Shown: piece by piece, positions 26,699 to 35,747 of the stretch
Numbering within the stretch: position 1 is the first letter of the stretch
Layout: each line of letters opens with the position of its first letter
Assembly (NCBI GenBank): GCA_965223095.1
Contig: OZ244979.1
Span: 1,178,001 to 1,242,000 of the forward strand
From: J054 sp965223095
GTDB lineage: Bacteria; Pseudomonadota; Gammaproteobacteria; Steroidobacterales; GCA-2729495
Direction: 5' to 3'
DNA length: 64,000 nt
Translations under genes and position numbers: made by a program
Notes under the pieces: model-generated
What the model was told of the DNA's origin: nothing
The model's database searches: none
What the model saw: only the letters and a program-made list of their open reading frames with translations

Positions 26699-28003
26699 GT
26701 GTCTGATCACAACGCTGCAGAAATCGACAAGTCCCAGCGACGCCTTGGCCCCATTTGGTTAACTGAAGGCATCGCGCCCAAGAATGCCCTGACCCTTTTT
26801 CTGTCGGCTGCCTTGGCCATGGGCTTCATCAATTTGCTGAACCTTATTCAGCCACTACTGTTGCAAGTTCAACTGGGTATGACGGAGGGTGAGGGAGACT
26901 TTACCGCTAACTTATATATCGCCCTGGAACTGACGACCTTGGCGGTCGCGGCACCCTTGGCAAATTTCTCCGATCAAGTCGGCCGGCGGCCTATTTTCAT
27001 AACCGGCTTTCTGATTGTTTGTTTGGGATTAGTCATCATTCCCACGGCTAGCAACGGTTTCGAGCTGACTCTATTCCGCGTATTCACCTCCGTCGGAATC
27101 GCTTGTTGCACAACCATGATCGCATCCTTGCTGGCCGACTATCCGCAAAATGTTTCCCGTGGCAAGTTTATTGGCACCAATGGCGTGTCCACCGCTTTGG
27201 GTGTGATCATTGTCGGTAGTGGCTTGACCCAGTTGCCTAAGCTTTTTCAGGCCAATGGCTACACAGCCCTTGAATCGAGCACAATGACCTTGTGGATAGG
27301 CGGCGGACTGGCTTTTCTGGCGGCTCTGGTGACCTTTACCGGTATTAAGGCCGGTCCCGCCACGTCGGAAGAAAAATTGGGGTTTTTAGAAAACGCGAAA
27401 GTTGGCCTAGCCGCAATTCGTAACAACGCGCGTTTGCAATTGGGTTGCGGCGCGACAGCGCTTTCTCGTGGTGACCTTACGGTACTGGCTAGTTTTGTGT
27501 CTTTGTGGATTCAGAAAACCGGTTCGGAGCAGGGTTTGGAAGCTGTGTTTTCCTCCGCCACAGCCGGTAAATTATTTGGTCTGACCCAGATCGCCATGTT
27601 GTTTTCCATGCCCTTTGTAGCGATTTTTGTCGACCGTGTTGATCGGGTTACGGCCTTAGCCGTTGCCATGGGTCTAGCGGCGATTGGTTACTTGGCTTTG
27701 GCTGTATCGCCAGACCCATTCAACTCGGCGCTAATTTATCTGGTTGTCGTATTAGCGGGAATTGGCGAAGCGGCAATAATTATTTCAGTACCGGCTTTGC
27801 TGGGGCAGGAAGCGCCCTTGCAGATTCGCGGGTCTATCATTGGCGTAGCCGCGAGTTTTGGTGCCCTAGGAATTATTGTGACGAATAAGGTGTCCGGCCT
27901 GTTATTCGATAATCTCGGCTATCAGACTCCGTTCATGTTCATGGCACTATTGAATGCGACGATGCTGTTTTGGGCACTATTCGTGCGAGTCCGCACGCGG
28001 TAA
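26699..28003 (+). CDS. MFS transporter
   Basis: A 434-residue carrier with 12 predicted membrane segments. Start GTG at 26699, with AGG about six bases upstream. The MFS signature after TM2, NFSDQVGRRPIFITGFLI (DxxGRR), is clear, as is the second-half repeat FVDRVDRVTALAVAMG. It resembles drug-resistance/DHA1-like MFS proteins, though the position next to a TonB receptor would also fit import. A soluble-looking central loop (TFTGIKAGPATSEEKLGFLENA) precedes TM7. It ends 13 bases before the membrane protein at 28017, so they are likely cotranscribed. Confidence 0.85.
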   Translation: MSDHNAAEIDKSQRRLGPIWLTEGIAPKNALTLFLSAALAMGFINLLNLIQPLLLQVQLGMTEGEGDFTANLYIALELTTLAVAAPLANFSDQVGRRPIFITGFLIVCLGLVIIPTASNGFELTLFRVFTSVGIACCTTMIASLLADYPQNVSRGKFIGTNGVSTALGVIIVGSGLTQLPKLFQANGYTALESSTMTLWIGGGLAFLAALVTFTGIKAGPATSEEKLGFLENAKVGLAAIRNNARLQLGCGATALSRGDLTVLASFVSLWIQKTGSEQGLEAVFSSATAGKLFGLTQIAMLFSMPFVAIFVDRVDRVTALAVAMGLAAIGYLALAVSPDPFNSALIYLVVVLAGIGEAAIIISVPALLGQEAPLQIRGSIIGVAASFGALGIIVTNKVSGLLFDNLGYQTPFMFMALLNATMLFWALFVRVRTR

Positions 28004-28016
28004 GTGATTTATAACC

Positions 28017-28793
28017 ATGCCGCTGAAGTCATCTGGGTCGGTTCTTAGCGCGATAGAGATTTCTTGGCCTGTTGCCTGCTGGGTTCTGGGCGCGCATTTC
28101 TACGCGCTGCTCCTGCCTTTGGCGCTCTGCGTAGCCGTTCAGCACCATTGGAATTTTTTGGTGGAAACAACGGCGTATCCGTTTCTTTTCTATGTGTCGG
28201 CTGTATTGATGAGCATCGCCAGTGCATTCGAGGTGGCACAAAATGCCATCGATCGCTGGTATCTAACACCTGAAACGGCCAGCGCTAACGGTACGGGCTT
28301 TTGTGACTGCCTGTTTTATTGGTTTATTACCACCGGTCAGGGGGTCATGGCAGTGGCAATCGGGGGAGACAGTGCATGGGTAGTCGCCATCGCGGTCATT
28401 GTCGTGTGTGTATTTCCCTTTGCTTACGTTTATCAGCTTGCCCACTTTGCGCCCATGAGTATTGCCGGGGTACTGGTCGCAATCGTCGCCTATTGGACTT
28501 TCGGCGATCCGATAATTTTTCTCCAGTTTTTACTCGTCGGTTTGACGATGTATTTTTTCAATGCACTATTGCGAACCGGTAATCAAATATTGCATGGTTT
28601 TACGACGGTTTGTGCATCGTCGGGCCTGTGGTTTTTGATTTGGGCTATTCACAATGCCGTCAATGGCGCAGTTGCAAGCTGGGCATTTGTTCTCGGCCTT
28701 GTTGTCTTTACCTCAATCATTGCGGGCCTCGTCTGGAAGCCCATCACTAACTTGCCGCCGAGTCGAAGGGTATTGAGAGCGACAACAGTCTGA
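28017..28793 (+). CDS. Hypothetical multi-pass membrane protein
   Basis: A 258-residue protein with about seven or eight predicted membrane segments and no family I can name. Between the second and third segments is a small polar stretch, EVAQNAIDRWYLTPETASANG, and a Cys pair FCDCLF. The N-terminus is not a cleavable signal. It directly follows an MFS gene (13 bases), and after it comes a 108-base gap before the M48 protease. Context suggests a role with the transporters, which is only inference. Confidence 0.55.
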   Translation: MPLKSSGSVLSAIEISWPVACWVLGAHFYALLLPLALCVAVQHHWNFLVETTAYPFLFYVSAVLMSIASAFEVAQNAIDRWYLTPETASANGTGFCDCLFYWFITTGQGVMAVAIGGDSAWVVAIAVIVVCVFPFAYVYQLAHFAPMSIAGVLVAIVAYWTFGDPIIFLQFLLVGLTMYFFNALLRTGNQILHGFTTVCASSGLWFLIWAIHNAVNGAVASWAFVLGLVVFTSIIAGLVWKPITNLPPSRRVLRATTV

Positions 28794-28901
28794 ATTGAAC
28801 ATCACTGGAGCCTGCAATCCATTGACTGGTAAGGGTTTGGTCGCCCTCGGTATTCCGCGCTATGATGAATTCTTGTCAGTTTGATAAGAAGATTGCCTGC
28901 C

Positions 28902-30449
28902 ATGTCTCGCCTGCCAATTCTTGTTCTGATCCTCGCAGCCCTAATGACGGGTTGCGCCGTAAACCCTGTCACCGGCAAACGTGAATTAGCGGTTGTCGGT
29001 ACCGATACTGAGGTCAAAATTGGTGAGCAACAATATGCTCCCGGAAGGCAAATGGGGGGTGGCGACTATGTCGTCGATCCCGAACTGAGTCGCTATGTGG
29101 CGGATGTTGGCCACCGCCTGGCGCAAGTCAGTGACCGGAAATTGCCCTACGAATTTAAAGTCATTAACGATTCAACGCCGAATGCCTGGGCTTTGCCCGG
29201 CGGAAAAATCGCCATACATCGGGGCTTGTTGGTTGAACTTAACAATGAAGCGGAGCTTGCTGCCGTACTGGGCCACGAAATTGTGCACGCGGCCGCCAGG
29301 CACGGCGCGAAATCCATGCAGCGGGGGATGCTGTTACAGGGTGCGATGGTTGCGGGGGCCATCGGTGCCAGCGGCAGCGAATATGGCTCTTTGCTGATGC
29401 AAGGTGCGGGCTTGGGCGCACAATTGCTTAACCAAAAGTATGGACGGGATGCGGAGCGGGAATCTGACTACTACGGTATGCAGTATATGGTTCGCGCCGG
29501 TTACGATCCGCGTGCGGCGGTCAGTTTGCAGGAAACTTTCTTGCGCTTGTCTGAGGGCCGCGGCGGCGGTGGTTGGTTGGAGGGCTTGTTTGCCAGCCAC
29601 CCGCCTTCGGCGGAGCGCGTAAAGAACAATCAGGCCCTTCTCGCTGAGTTGCCCCAGGGCGGCGATCTTCATCAAGACCGCTATCAACAAATGATGGCCG
29701 GGCTGCGGAGAACGCAAGACGGGTATGCGGCTCATGATCGTGGCCGTAAAGCCTTGGCCGAGGGTAACTTTGATCTCGCGCTATCAGAAGCCAAGACCGC
29801 CTTGAGTGTTGAGCCACGCGAGTCTTTGTTTCATGCGCTGCGCGGCGATGTTCGATCAGCGCAAAAACGCTGGTCCGATGCGGTGATCAACTACAATCGT
29901 GCGATAGAAGGTAATCCCACTTATTTCTATTCGTATATGCGTCGTGGTATTGCGGAAAAATCCCTCGGCAATCGCACTGCGGCCACCGCAGATCTAGAAA
30001 AGAGCATCAAGATCTTGCCGTCCGCTCCGGCGTTAAACGCGCTGGGTGAGTTGCGTCTAGCAGCTGGCAATAAGCCGGAAGCCATGGAGTTTTTCCGTGC
30101 GGCTGCCCAGTCTAAATCACCTTCAGGCCAGGCCGCGGCGGAGTCTTTGCTGCGTTTGGAGCTGCCGGAAATGCCAAGCAAGTATATTAAGACGAGAATT
30201 GGTGTGGATGGTTCTGGCCAATTGTTGGCCGAAATCCAAAACCCGACGCCGGTGGCGGTAAACCTTCAGCAACTGGCCATTCAGTTCATTGATGGTACCG
30301 GCCAGACACGTCAGATCGCGCGTGCAATGAACCATACGCTGCAACCCAATACCGCCGTGCGCGTGACCATTGATCGCCGATTGGCCGCTCAGCTGCGGGA
30401 TCAAAGAAGCATTCAGGCGGGTGTCACCCAGGCCCGAATCGTCGAGTGA
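28902..30449 (+). CDS. M48 family lipoprotein metalloprotease with TPR repeats (BepA/LoiP-like)
   Basis: A 515-residue zinc metalloprotease anchored as a lipoprotein. Start ATG at 28902 rather than the TTG at 28881, since it leads straight into the signal MSRLPILVLILAALMTGC (lipobox Cys at 18) and VNPVTGKREL, a family hallmark. The catalytic motif is LGHEIVHAAARHG (His125, Glu126, His129); the third ligand lies in RDAERESDYYG. About residues 255-400 form TPR-like helices (ALSVEPRESLFHALRGD; YNRAIEGNPTYF). A beta-rich tail of about 100 residues follows. Relatives act in outer-membrane protein quality control. Length is close to BepA. Confidence 0.9.
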   Translation: MSRLPILVLILAALMTGCAVNPVTGKRELAVVGTDTEVKIGEQQYAPGRQMGGGDYVVDPELSRYVADVGHRLAQVSDRKLPYEFKVINDSTPNAWALPGGKIAIHRGLLVELNNEAELAAVLGHEIVHAAARHGAKSMQRGMLLQGAMVAGAIGASGSEYGSLLMQGAGLGAQLLNQKYGRDAERESDYYGMQYMVRAGYDPRAAVSLQETFLRLSEGRGGGGWLEGLFASHPPSAERVKNNQALLAELPQGGDLHQDRYQQMMAGLRRTQDGYAAHDRGRKALAEGNFDLALSEAKTALSVEPRESLFHALRGDVRSAQKRWSDAVINYNRAIEGNPTYFYSYMRRGIAEKSLGNRTAATADLEKSIKILPSAPALNALGELRLAAGNKPEAMEFFRAAAQSKSPSGQAAAESLLRLELPEMPSKYIKTRIGVDGSGQLLAEIQNPTPVAVNLQQLAIQFIDGTGQTRQIARAMNHTLQPNTAVRVTIDRRLAAQLRDQRSIQAGVTQARIVE

Positions 30450-30547
30450 GTTAGTTTCCATGAGCTGATCGCGATTGCGTCGTGCTGCTCGGGGCTTATG
30501 TCACCTCGGGCAGGCTTCAGCCTGTCAACCGTCTGGATCTCGGGCCG

Positions 30548-30573
30548 TTCTCCACTCTGTAGCGAATGGAGAA
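30548..30573 (+). promoter_or_regulatory. Hairpin that could cover the Shine-Dalgarno of the DUF4382 gene
   Basis: TTCTCCA at 30548-30554 is complementary to TGGAGAA at 30567-30573, with a 12-base loop. The right arm contains GGAG, the ribosome binding site for the ATG at 30578. In the mRNA this 7-bp stem could hide the binding site. It is weak on its own and may be chance. Confidence 0.3.
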
Positions 30574-30577
30574 TCCC

Positions 30578-32458
30578 ATGAAATATTTACTTTGGAAATA
30601 TCTACGGTGGCGCTTGCGCCGCCTTCTGTCAGGTACGGCACTGTTGCTTACGGTGCTCTTAGTGGCTGGCTGCGGCGGTGGTTCAGGATCAAGCGCGGGG
30701 CTTGAGACAAACGCTGATTCTGGCGAGGTGCTGATTGCATTGACCGATGCGCAAGGTGACTTTGTCACCTACACGGTTGATATCGCATCCATAACGCTGG
30801 AAAGAGCAGATGGCAAGATTGTCGAAACTCTTCCCAACGCGGCGCGTATCGACTTTGCTCAATACGTGGAACTGACGGAGCTTTTCACCGCCGCCCAGGT
30901 GCCAAATGGCCGGTATGTCGGTGGCTCGATCACCCTCGATTATTCCACTGCCGATGTGCAGGTCGAGGTCGATGGCATGGCGACACCTGCCGTGGTTAAA
31001 GATGAGAACGGCGACGCACTAATGGTTTATAGCTTAGATCTTAAGCTCGAAAATGATCATCCGCTGGTGGTGGCTGTTGGTCGACCGGCCCTGTTAACCA
31101 TTGATTTTGACCTGGCGGCTTCGCACGAGGTGGATACCTCACCGGCGGAGCCCATCGTTACGGCAGCGCCGTTCTTAATTGCTGATGTCGAACCTGTGGA
31201 CGAAAAAGATCTGCGTGTGCGCGGCGCTTTGCGGGCGGTCAACCTCGACGAATCCACCTACGCGGTGAGATTACGTCCCTGGTACCGCCGGCTTGGCGAT
31301 TTCGGACCCGCGCTTGTCCACATCAATGATGCCACCGAGTTCGAAGTGGATGGTGAATCATATGTTGGCCAGGACGGGCTTGTGGCCATGGACGGCCTTG
31401 AGACCGGTAGCTTAACCGTAGCCCTGGGGACGCTAGACCTAGCGGAACGCCAGTATACGGCTCATCGTGTCATCGCGGGCGATAGCGTTGCTGGCGCTCG
31501 CCATGATGCCGTGTTTGGCAATGTCATTGCTCGCCGCGAAAATTTGTTGACCGTGCGCGGCGCGACGGTGGTGCCACGATCGGGCAGCGTCATATTTAAC
31601 GATGATGTAGAGATTGAAATTGGCGAGAACACGCTGGTGAAGAAGGCTGGCGAGCCGGGCGTGCAGCAGCGAATTGCCGCCGTTTCCGTCGGTCAACGCG
31701 TGGCTGTTTTTGGGGAACTGACTTCGAATCCAGCATTTCCGGGGCTGACCATGGATGCCACCGACGGGCGAGTGCGGATGCGCTACACCCGGCTATTCGG
31801 CGCGGCGAATACTGTGATCCCGGGACAGTTGAATATGGAGCTGCATGCCATCGATCGAAGACGCGTGTCCTTGTTCGATTTCACCGGTACCGGCTTGGAC
31901 GAAAGCCTTGATGCCGATCCGCGTGACTATGAAATTGCGACGGGCAATCTGAATACCGGCTTTGTTATTCCTGGCACACCCGTGCAAGTGCGAGGTTTCG
32001 CGAACACGTTCGGGGAAGCACCGCCGGATTTCGAGGGCCGTACGGTCATTGATATAGCCCTTGCACGTGCTCATCTTGGTGTCGGCTGGGGTGTCGCGGG
32101 CACAACAGCGCCGTTCTTGGTCGCAGATCCAAATGGCATCGTCATTGATCTGGAAAACCCGGATCTGGGTAGCCGTCACCATATTCGCCTGGGTGATGTG
32201 GTGATTGATCTCAAGGATCTGCATGCCTCGCCGACCATTGTTGGTAAACGCGATGGCCGCCGACGATTCGCCATTAAACAAGGGCATCGAGTGCAGGTGT
32301 TTCGAGACTTCTCTCGGTTTATGAATACCCTGAACTTACTGCTCGACGGTTCAACACACATGCGCAGCATGCATGCGAAGGGCGCGTATCACACTGTGGA
32401 AAATACCCTGACGGCTTCGGTGATCGGTGTCTACCTCAAATCCGCTGTAGAAGATTAA
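30578..32458 (+). CDS. DUF4382-domain lipoprotein
   Basis: A 626-residue lipoprotein. The ATG at 30578 has GGAG six bases upstream. A long basic N-region (KYLLWKYLRWRLRRLL) precedes the lipobox VLLVAGC, then a glycine-serine linker. The next ~150 residues match the DUF4382 pattern: GEVLIALTDAQGDFVTYTVDIASITLERADG, FTAAQVPNGRYVGGSITLDYSTADV. The rest is repeated beta-strand modules with DUF5666-like wording (GNVIARRENLLTVRGATVV; GQRVAVFGELT). Related proteins are surface or periplasmic and of unknown role. A good terminator follows at 32480. Confidence 0.75.
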   Translation: MKYLLWKYLRWRLRRLLSGTALLLTVLLVAGCGGGSGSSAGLETNADSGEVLIALTDAQGDFVTYTVDIASITLERADGKIVETLPNAARIDFAQYVELTELFTAAQVPNGRYVGGSITLDYSTADVQVEVDGMATPAVVKDENGDALMVYSLDLKLENDHPLVVAVGRPALLTIDFDLAASHEVDTSPAEPIVTAAPFLIADVEPVDEKDLRVRGALRAVNLDESTYAVRLRPWYRRLGDFGPALVHINDATEFEVDGESYVGQDGLVAMDGLETGSLTVALGTLDLAERQYTAHRVIAGDSVAGARHDAVFGNVIARRENLLTVRGATVVPRSGSVIFNDDVEIEIGENTLVKKAGEPGVQQRIAAVSVGQRVAVFGELTSNPAFPGLTMDATDGRVRMRYTRLFGAANTVIPGQLNMELHAIDRRRVSLFDFTGTGLDESLDADPRDYEIATGNLNTGFVIPGTPVQVRGFANTFGEAPPDFEGRTVIDIALARAHLGVGWGVAGTTAPFLVADPNGIVIDLENPDLGSRHHIRLGDVVIDLKDLHASPTIVGKRDGRRRFAIKQGHRVQVFRDFSRFMNTLNLLLDGSTHMRSMHAKGAYHTVENTLTASVIGVYLKSAVED

Positions 32459-32479
32459 AGATCCGTCTTGACTAGATTG

Positions 32480-32512
32480 ACCCCGGTTCGCGTTTGCGCG
32501 AGCCGGGGTTTT
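32480..32512 (+). terminator. Intrinsic terminator after the DUF4382 gene
   Basis: CCCCGGTTCGCG pairs with CGCGAGCCGGGG across a 4-base loop (one G-T pair), followed by TTTTCTT. It lies 22 bases past the stop of the lipoprotein gene and in front of the convergent VOC gene. Confidence 0.88.
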
Positions 32513-32518
32513 CTTCAG

Positions 32519-33454
32519 CTACCGCGGTAGCTCTAGGGCATGATGCAGCACGCCGTGGGGACCTTGGATGAGAGCGGAACGCAGATTGCCAAAGGGATTC
32601 AATTGAACGCGGTCTGGCCCCGCGACAATCGAATAATCAAAGCGTCGGCACTGATCGATCACCTGATCCAGCTTGTCAACATGGAGGCTGACGCCCACGA
32701 TGCCACGCTTTTCAAAATGGCGCTGGGTGGCGAGCGATGTCGCGGTCAGTGATTGAGTGCCATATTGAATAAGGCCGAAGAAAGGATTCCGCAAACTACT
32801 GCCGACATTAACACCGGTAAGCTGAAGATTGTCTAGATTTCCGAGCATATTTGCGAAGTCTTGGTTGTTGAATCCGTAGCGATAGATTACTTCTAAACCG
32901 AAAGCCCGCGCATAGAAATCGATACACTGATTGCGATGACTAACCGGCGACGAAATGCTCATGACCTCGCTAAAAGGCCGATCGGCGATTTGCACCAGCT
33001 TATCCATAAATGCTTGTGGACCGCCGATCAAAGCGTAAACAACGGCATCGGCAGCCCATAGATGGCCTTCGCGAAAGTGCCCTTCGGGCATGTCATATTC
33101 GGCTTGCTTTAGCGGGAAGCCAGCATCGTCCAATTTGGCCGCCGCGATGGCAAAATCGGGAACGTAAAAATCGATGACCTTAAGGGCATCATGTTGATCG
33201 CCTTGTTGGGGGTTACGAATACTGTGGTTTGGGGCTGGAGACAGCTCGATTAGTGTTATTCCGGTATTGGTTCCAGGCGTCTGATAAAGCTGAGTTTTAG
33301 CTGATCTTCGGGCCACCCCCCATAGTTTCTCGACGGCTTGCGAGTCAAGTTTGTCTTCAGCGATGCATTCCATTCCAAACACTGGGCCGAGCAAAGCCGC
33401 GTGCGCATCGAGATCACGCGTCGAGATCAGAGGGCCATAAACAGTACTTGCCAT
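32519..33454 (-). CDS. Double-VOC domain protein, second copy
   Basis: A 311-residue protein from the ATG at 33454 (MASTVYGPLISTRDLDA); the open frame extends 15 codons further, but that part has no matching family wording. Two VOC modules are visible: about residues 5-140 (STRDLDAHAALLGPVFGMECI ends the first strand-helix) and about 165-311 (SISSPVSHRNQCIDFYARAFGL). The end shows GPHGVLHHALELPR, which carries a typical terminal Glu. It is not obviously a close relative of the VOC protein at 13056. The second module lacks a clear leading His ligand. Function unknown; it could be an isomerase, lyase or dioxygenase. Confidence 0.72.
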   Translation of the reverse strand: MASTVYGPLISTRDLDAHAALLGPVFGMECIAEDKLDSQAVEKLWGVARRSAKTQLYQTPGTNTGITLIELSPAPNHSIRNPQQGDQHDALKVIDFYVPDFAIAAAKLDDAGFPLKQAEYDMPEGHFREGHLWAADAVVYALIGGPQAFMDKLVQIADRPFSEVMSISSPVSHRNQCIDFYARAFGLEVIYRYGFNNQDFANMLGNLDNLQLTGVNVGSSLRNPFFGLIQYGTQSLTATSLATQRHFEKRGIVGVSLHVDKLDQVIDQCRRFDYSIVAGPDRVQLNPFGNLRSALIQGPHGVLHHALELPR

Positions 33455-33497
33455 ACTTTCAATATAGCCTTTATGACGGGATCGTCTGATTAACTGC

Positions 33498-33530
33498 AAA
33501 AAAGAACCCGGCGCGAGGCCGGGTCAAAAA
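33498..33530 (-). terminator. Intrinsic terminator after the SGNH hydrolase gene
   Basis: ACCCGGC/GCCGGGT stem of 7 bp with a 5-base loop (33506-33524). On the minus strand it is followed by TTCTTTTTT, so it fits the SGNH gene that ends at 33549. The plus strand has only a run of A's before it and A's after it, so it is not a plus-strand terminator. Confidence 0.82.
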
Positions 33531-33548
33531 ACCACGGATACTTTTAAG

Positions 33549-34505
33549 TTAAATCGCAGTGTTGGTTCGTCGTCGGGCCCAGCCCAACACAGCTATCGCC
33601 GAGGCGAACAGCCACGCAGCTGCGGGCACGGGCACTAAAGTCGCGGTGGCGGCTTCGCCCAGAAGTCTATGGCCCTCGGCTGTCGGATGAATGCTGTCCC
33701 AGAACACGTATTCATCGGGGTTGTCGCAAACGGTCATAGCTTGTGTAGAGAAACAGGGAGTATCCACGTTCGTGATACCCGCACTGGTTGGATCGGCGAT
33801 AATTCCGTTGAGAAATCCGAAAGTATCGAGTTCAAAAATATTGGCGCCCAAGTTGATTCGCAGATTATCGATTGCGACATCAAGCTGTGCGTTAAAGACT
33901 GAGGATAGCGCCGTGGCACCTGCGCTCAACGTGGGGTCTACAAGGGCTTCGGGCGTCTTACCGATATCTGGCAGATTGGGTATCAAGAACGTAGTGGCGC
34001 CCGCGCCGGCTAGGGTCGTGACAATGTTGCTGATATTGCTCACGGAATTAGATAAGTCCTGTGCTCGTACGTCGTTGCCGCCGCCGAAAACCACATATAG
34101 CGCGTCGGGATCGGCGATACCACCAGAAGCTGTAAGATACAAACCCATTTGGTCGGTAAGTGTGGGCGTAGAGGATCCTGGGGGTGTGCCCGTAGTTGCC
34201 CCGCCGAAGGCATAGTTGGTTCCGCCTAGCAGTGAGGCGTCTGCACTCAAGCCGAGATTATCGGCAAGGGTTTCAACCCAAACCGGGCCATTCGAAAAAC
34301 GGCCATTGAAGTAGGGGGCAATTGGAACACCATTCGCGGCAAACACGTTGCCGCTGTCGCTCAGGCTGTCGCCGAATGCATACAAGTTCGAGTATGCATT
34401 TGCCCGGTTGACAAATAAAACTAAAAGGCTAAGAAAGAGTAATCCGCAGAGCGTAAGGCGCATTTGGGTAGGCTGACCTAAGCGCGCCAATTTCGATCTA
34501 GACAT
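33549..34505 (-). CDS. SGNH/GDSL hydrolase with VPxPA-type C-terminal sorting signal
   Basis: A 318-residue secreted lipase/esterase-like protein. The ATG at 34505 has GGAG eight bases upstream and leads to a signal peptide (MRLTLCGLLFLSLLVLFVN, ending RANA). Block I is LYAFGDSLSDSGN with the catalytic serine, block III is VFGGGNDVRAQ, and block V is WDSIHPTAEGHRLL with the Asp-His pair, so the site is complete. The C-terminus PVPAAAWLFASAIAVLGWARRR has the PEP-CTERM/VPxPA layout: motif, hydrophobic segment, arginine cluster. Exosortase would cut and anchor it, but no exosortase gene is in the window. Confidence 0.9.
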   Translation of the reverse strand: MSRSKLARLGQPTQMRLTLCGLLFLSLLVLFVNRANAYSNLYAFGDSLSDSGNVFAANGVPIAPYFNGRFSNGPVWVETLADNLGLSADASLLGGTNYAFGGATTGTPPGSSTPTLTDQMGLYLTASGGIADPDALYVVFGGGNDVRAQDLSNSVSNISNIVTTLAGAGATTFLIPNLPDIGKTPEALVDPTLSAGATALSSVFNAQLDVAIDNLRINLGANIFELDTFGFLNGIIADPTSAGITNVDTPCFSTQAMTVCDNPDEYVFWDSIHPTAEGHRLLGEAATATLVPVPAAAWLFASAIAVLGWARRRTNTAI

Positions 34506-34760
34506 TGTCTGGACTCCTGCATAGGCTGTCTTGTCGCAGCCCTTCCCGAATTGTGAGCCAGCTAGGGCGGGCTCGATGAGTGCGTCATCGGGACGGATTC
34601 CAAGCCTTTTTATGCCTGCCTGCTCTGCTTTTGTCCAACCTGGCACATGCCATAATTTGGAATTGCCACGAAAAACAGAGGCATAGAGCAAGTGTTAAAT
34701 CTTGTTAGGGTGTCAGAGGTGGGTGCCTCCGCGCAGGCTTTCTCGGTCTGTGAAAACCTT

Positions 34761-35747
34761 TTATGTGCCTCCCAAGTACAAGAACACCGTGGCACCAATA
34801 AAGGCGACTTTGTCTTGTTGATCTGAATCACTGATGCCGAGCCTAATTTCGAGATCTGTCGAATTGCCCATGGGGAACAAGATTCGGCCGTAAGCGGTAT
34901 CAGCCGCTAAGCCCGTGAAGACTTCCTCGGAATGAAAGTAATCAAGCCCATAAACCAGTTTTCCCTGAGTCCACGACAGTCCGGCGGCGACTGATTGCTC
35001 CAGGAAGGCTGAGTCACCTCGGAGCAGGCGCAGGCGAGTTAATCGAAGGGTGCCTCTGGCGATTCTATTGAATAAGTCCGGAGCGGCATCCACTAATCTG
35101 GATAAGTCATCAATTCTTGTGTCGCCTACAAATATTTCAAAGCGGCACTCAGGTTTTGCGTAATCGTAATCACGCAGCGATGCATATACACCGAAACTCT
35201 CACCAAAATAACTAGCGCTGGCACCGACCATCGTGTTGTCGATGTCGCAGTCGGCTTGGCTGCTGATTTGCAAGGGAGGTAAGGGTTCGGGGCGATCGAT
35301 TCTGCCACTAAACCGAAAGCTCTCGAATTCACTCTGCCAGTCTTCCGCCGACAAGGCGATGCGAAATCCGCGCCCACGGATGTAAATCGAGCCGCCGAAA
35401 CCGAACCGATTGGCGAGGACATCATCATCGTACCAGCCGCTCGATGCCGTGATCCCGACCGGACCGAAGGAATAGTCAGCGAGCACAGAAGCGGTCTTTG
35501 ATTCTAGCTTGCTCGAATCGCCTCGAGCATCGGCGCCGCCGAGGTTCAGCGCCAGCAGCCACTTTTCGTTAGGCAGATAAGACACGCCCCCGTTAACGAT
35601 ATAGCTGCCGTCGTCGTCCCAATCTAGTCCGGCGTTGAAAGCCCATAATGCATCCACGGGCGTAAATTCAAAGTCTTGGCCGCAAGCGTTGGCTGCGAAG
35701 AATGTGAGCAGAACTACAGCAGTCGGGATTCTTCCGGAGACAATCAT
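34761..35747 (-). CDS. Exported beta-rich protein, probable outer-membrane barrel
   Basis: A 328-residue protein with a signal peptide of about 22 residues (AVVLLTFFAANACGQ). The rest alternates polar and aromatic residues in short strands (YLPNEKWLLALNLGGAD; YSFGPVGITASSGWYDDD; GLSWTQGKLVYGLDYFHSEEV; FIGATVFLYLGGT), as in porin-like barrels, though the terminal residue is Thr, not Phe. I do not recognise a family. It overlaps the upstream amidohydrolase gene by four bases (ATGA), so both are made from one mRNA. Function unknown. Confidence 0.6.
   Translation of the reverse strand: MIVSGRIPTAVVLLTFFAANACGQDFEFTPVDALWAFNAGLDWDDDGSYIVNGGVSYLPNEKWLLALNLGGADARGDSSKLESKTASVLADYSFGPVGITASSGWYDDDVLANRFGFGGSIYIRGRGFRIALSAEDWQSEFESFRFSGRIDRPEPLPPLQISSQADCDIDNTMVGASASYFGESFGVYASLRDYDYAKPECRFEIFVGDTRIDDLSRLVDAAPDLFNRIARGTLRLTRLRLLRGDSAFLEQSVAAGLSWTQGKLVYGLDYFHSEEVFTGLAADTAYGRILFPMGNSTDLEIRLGISDSDQQDKVAFIGATVFLYLGGT

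Noticed and set aside
34506..34760. 255-base gap upstream of the SGNH hydrolase gene
   Set aside because: The open frame that extends the hydrolase upstream has no signal peptide and no family similarity; no RNA gene or repeat was found.
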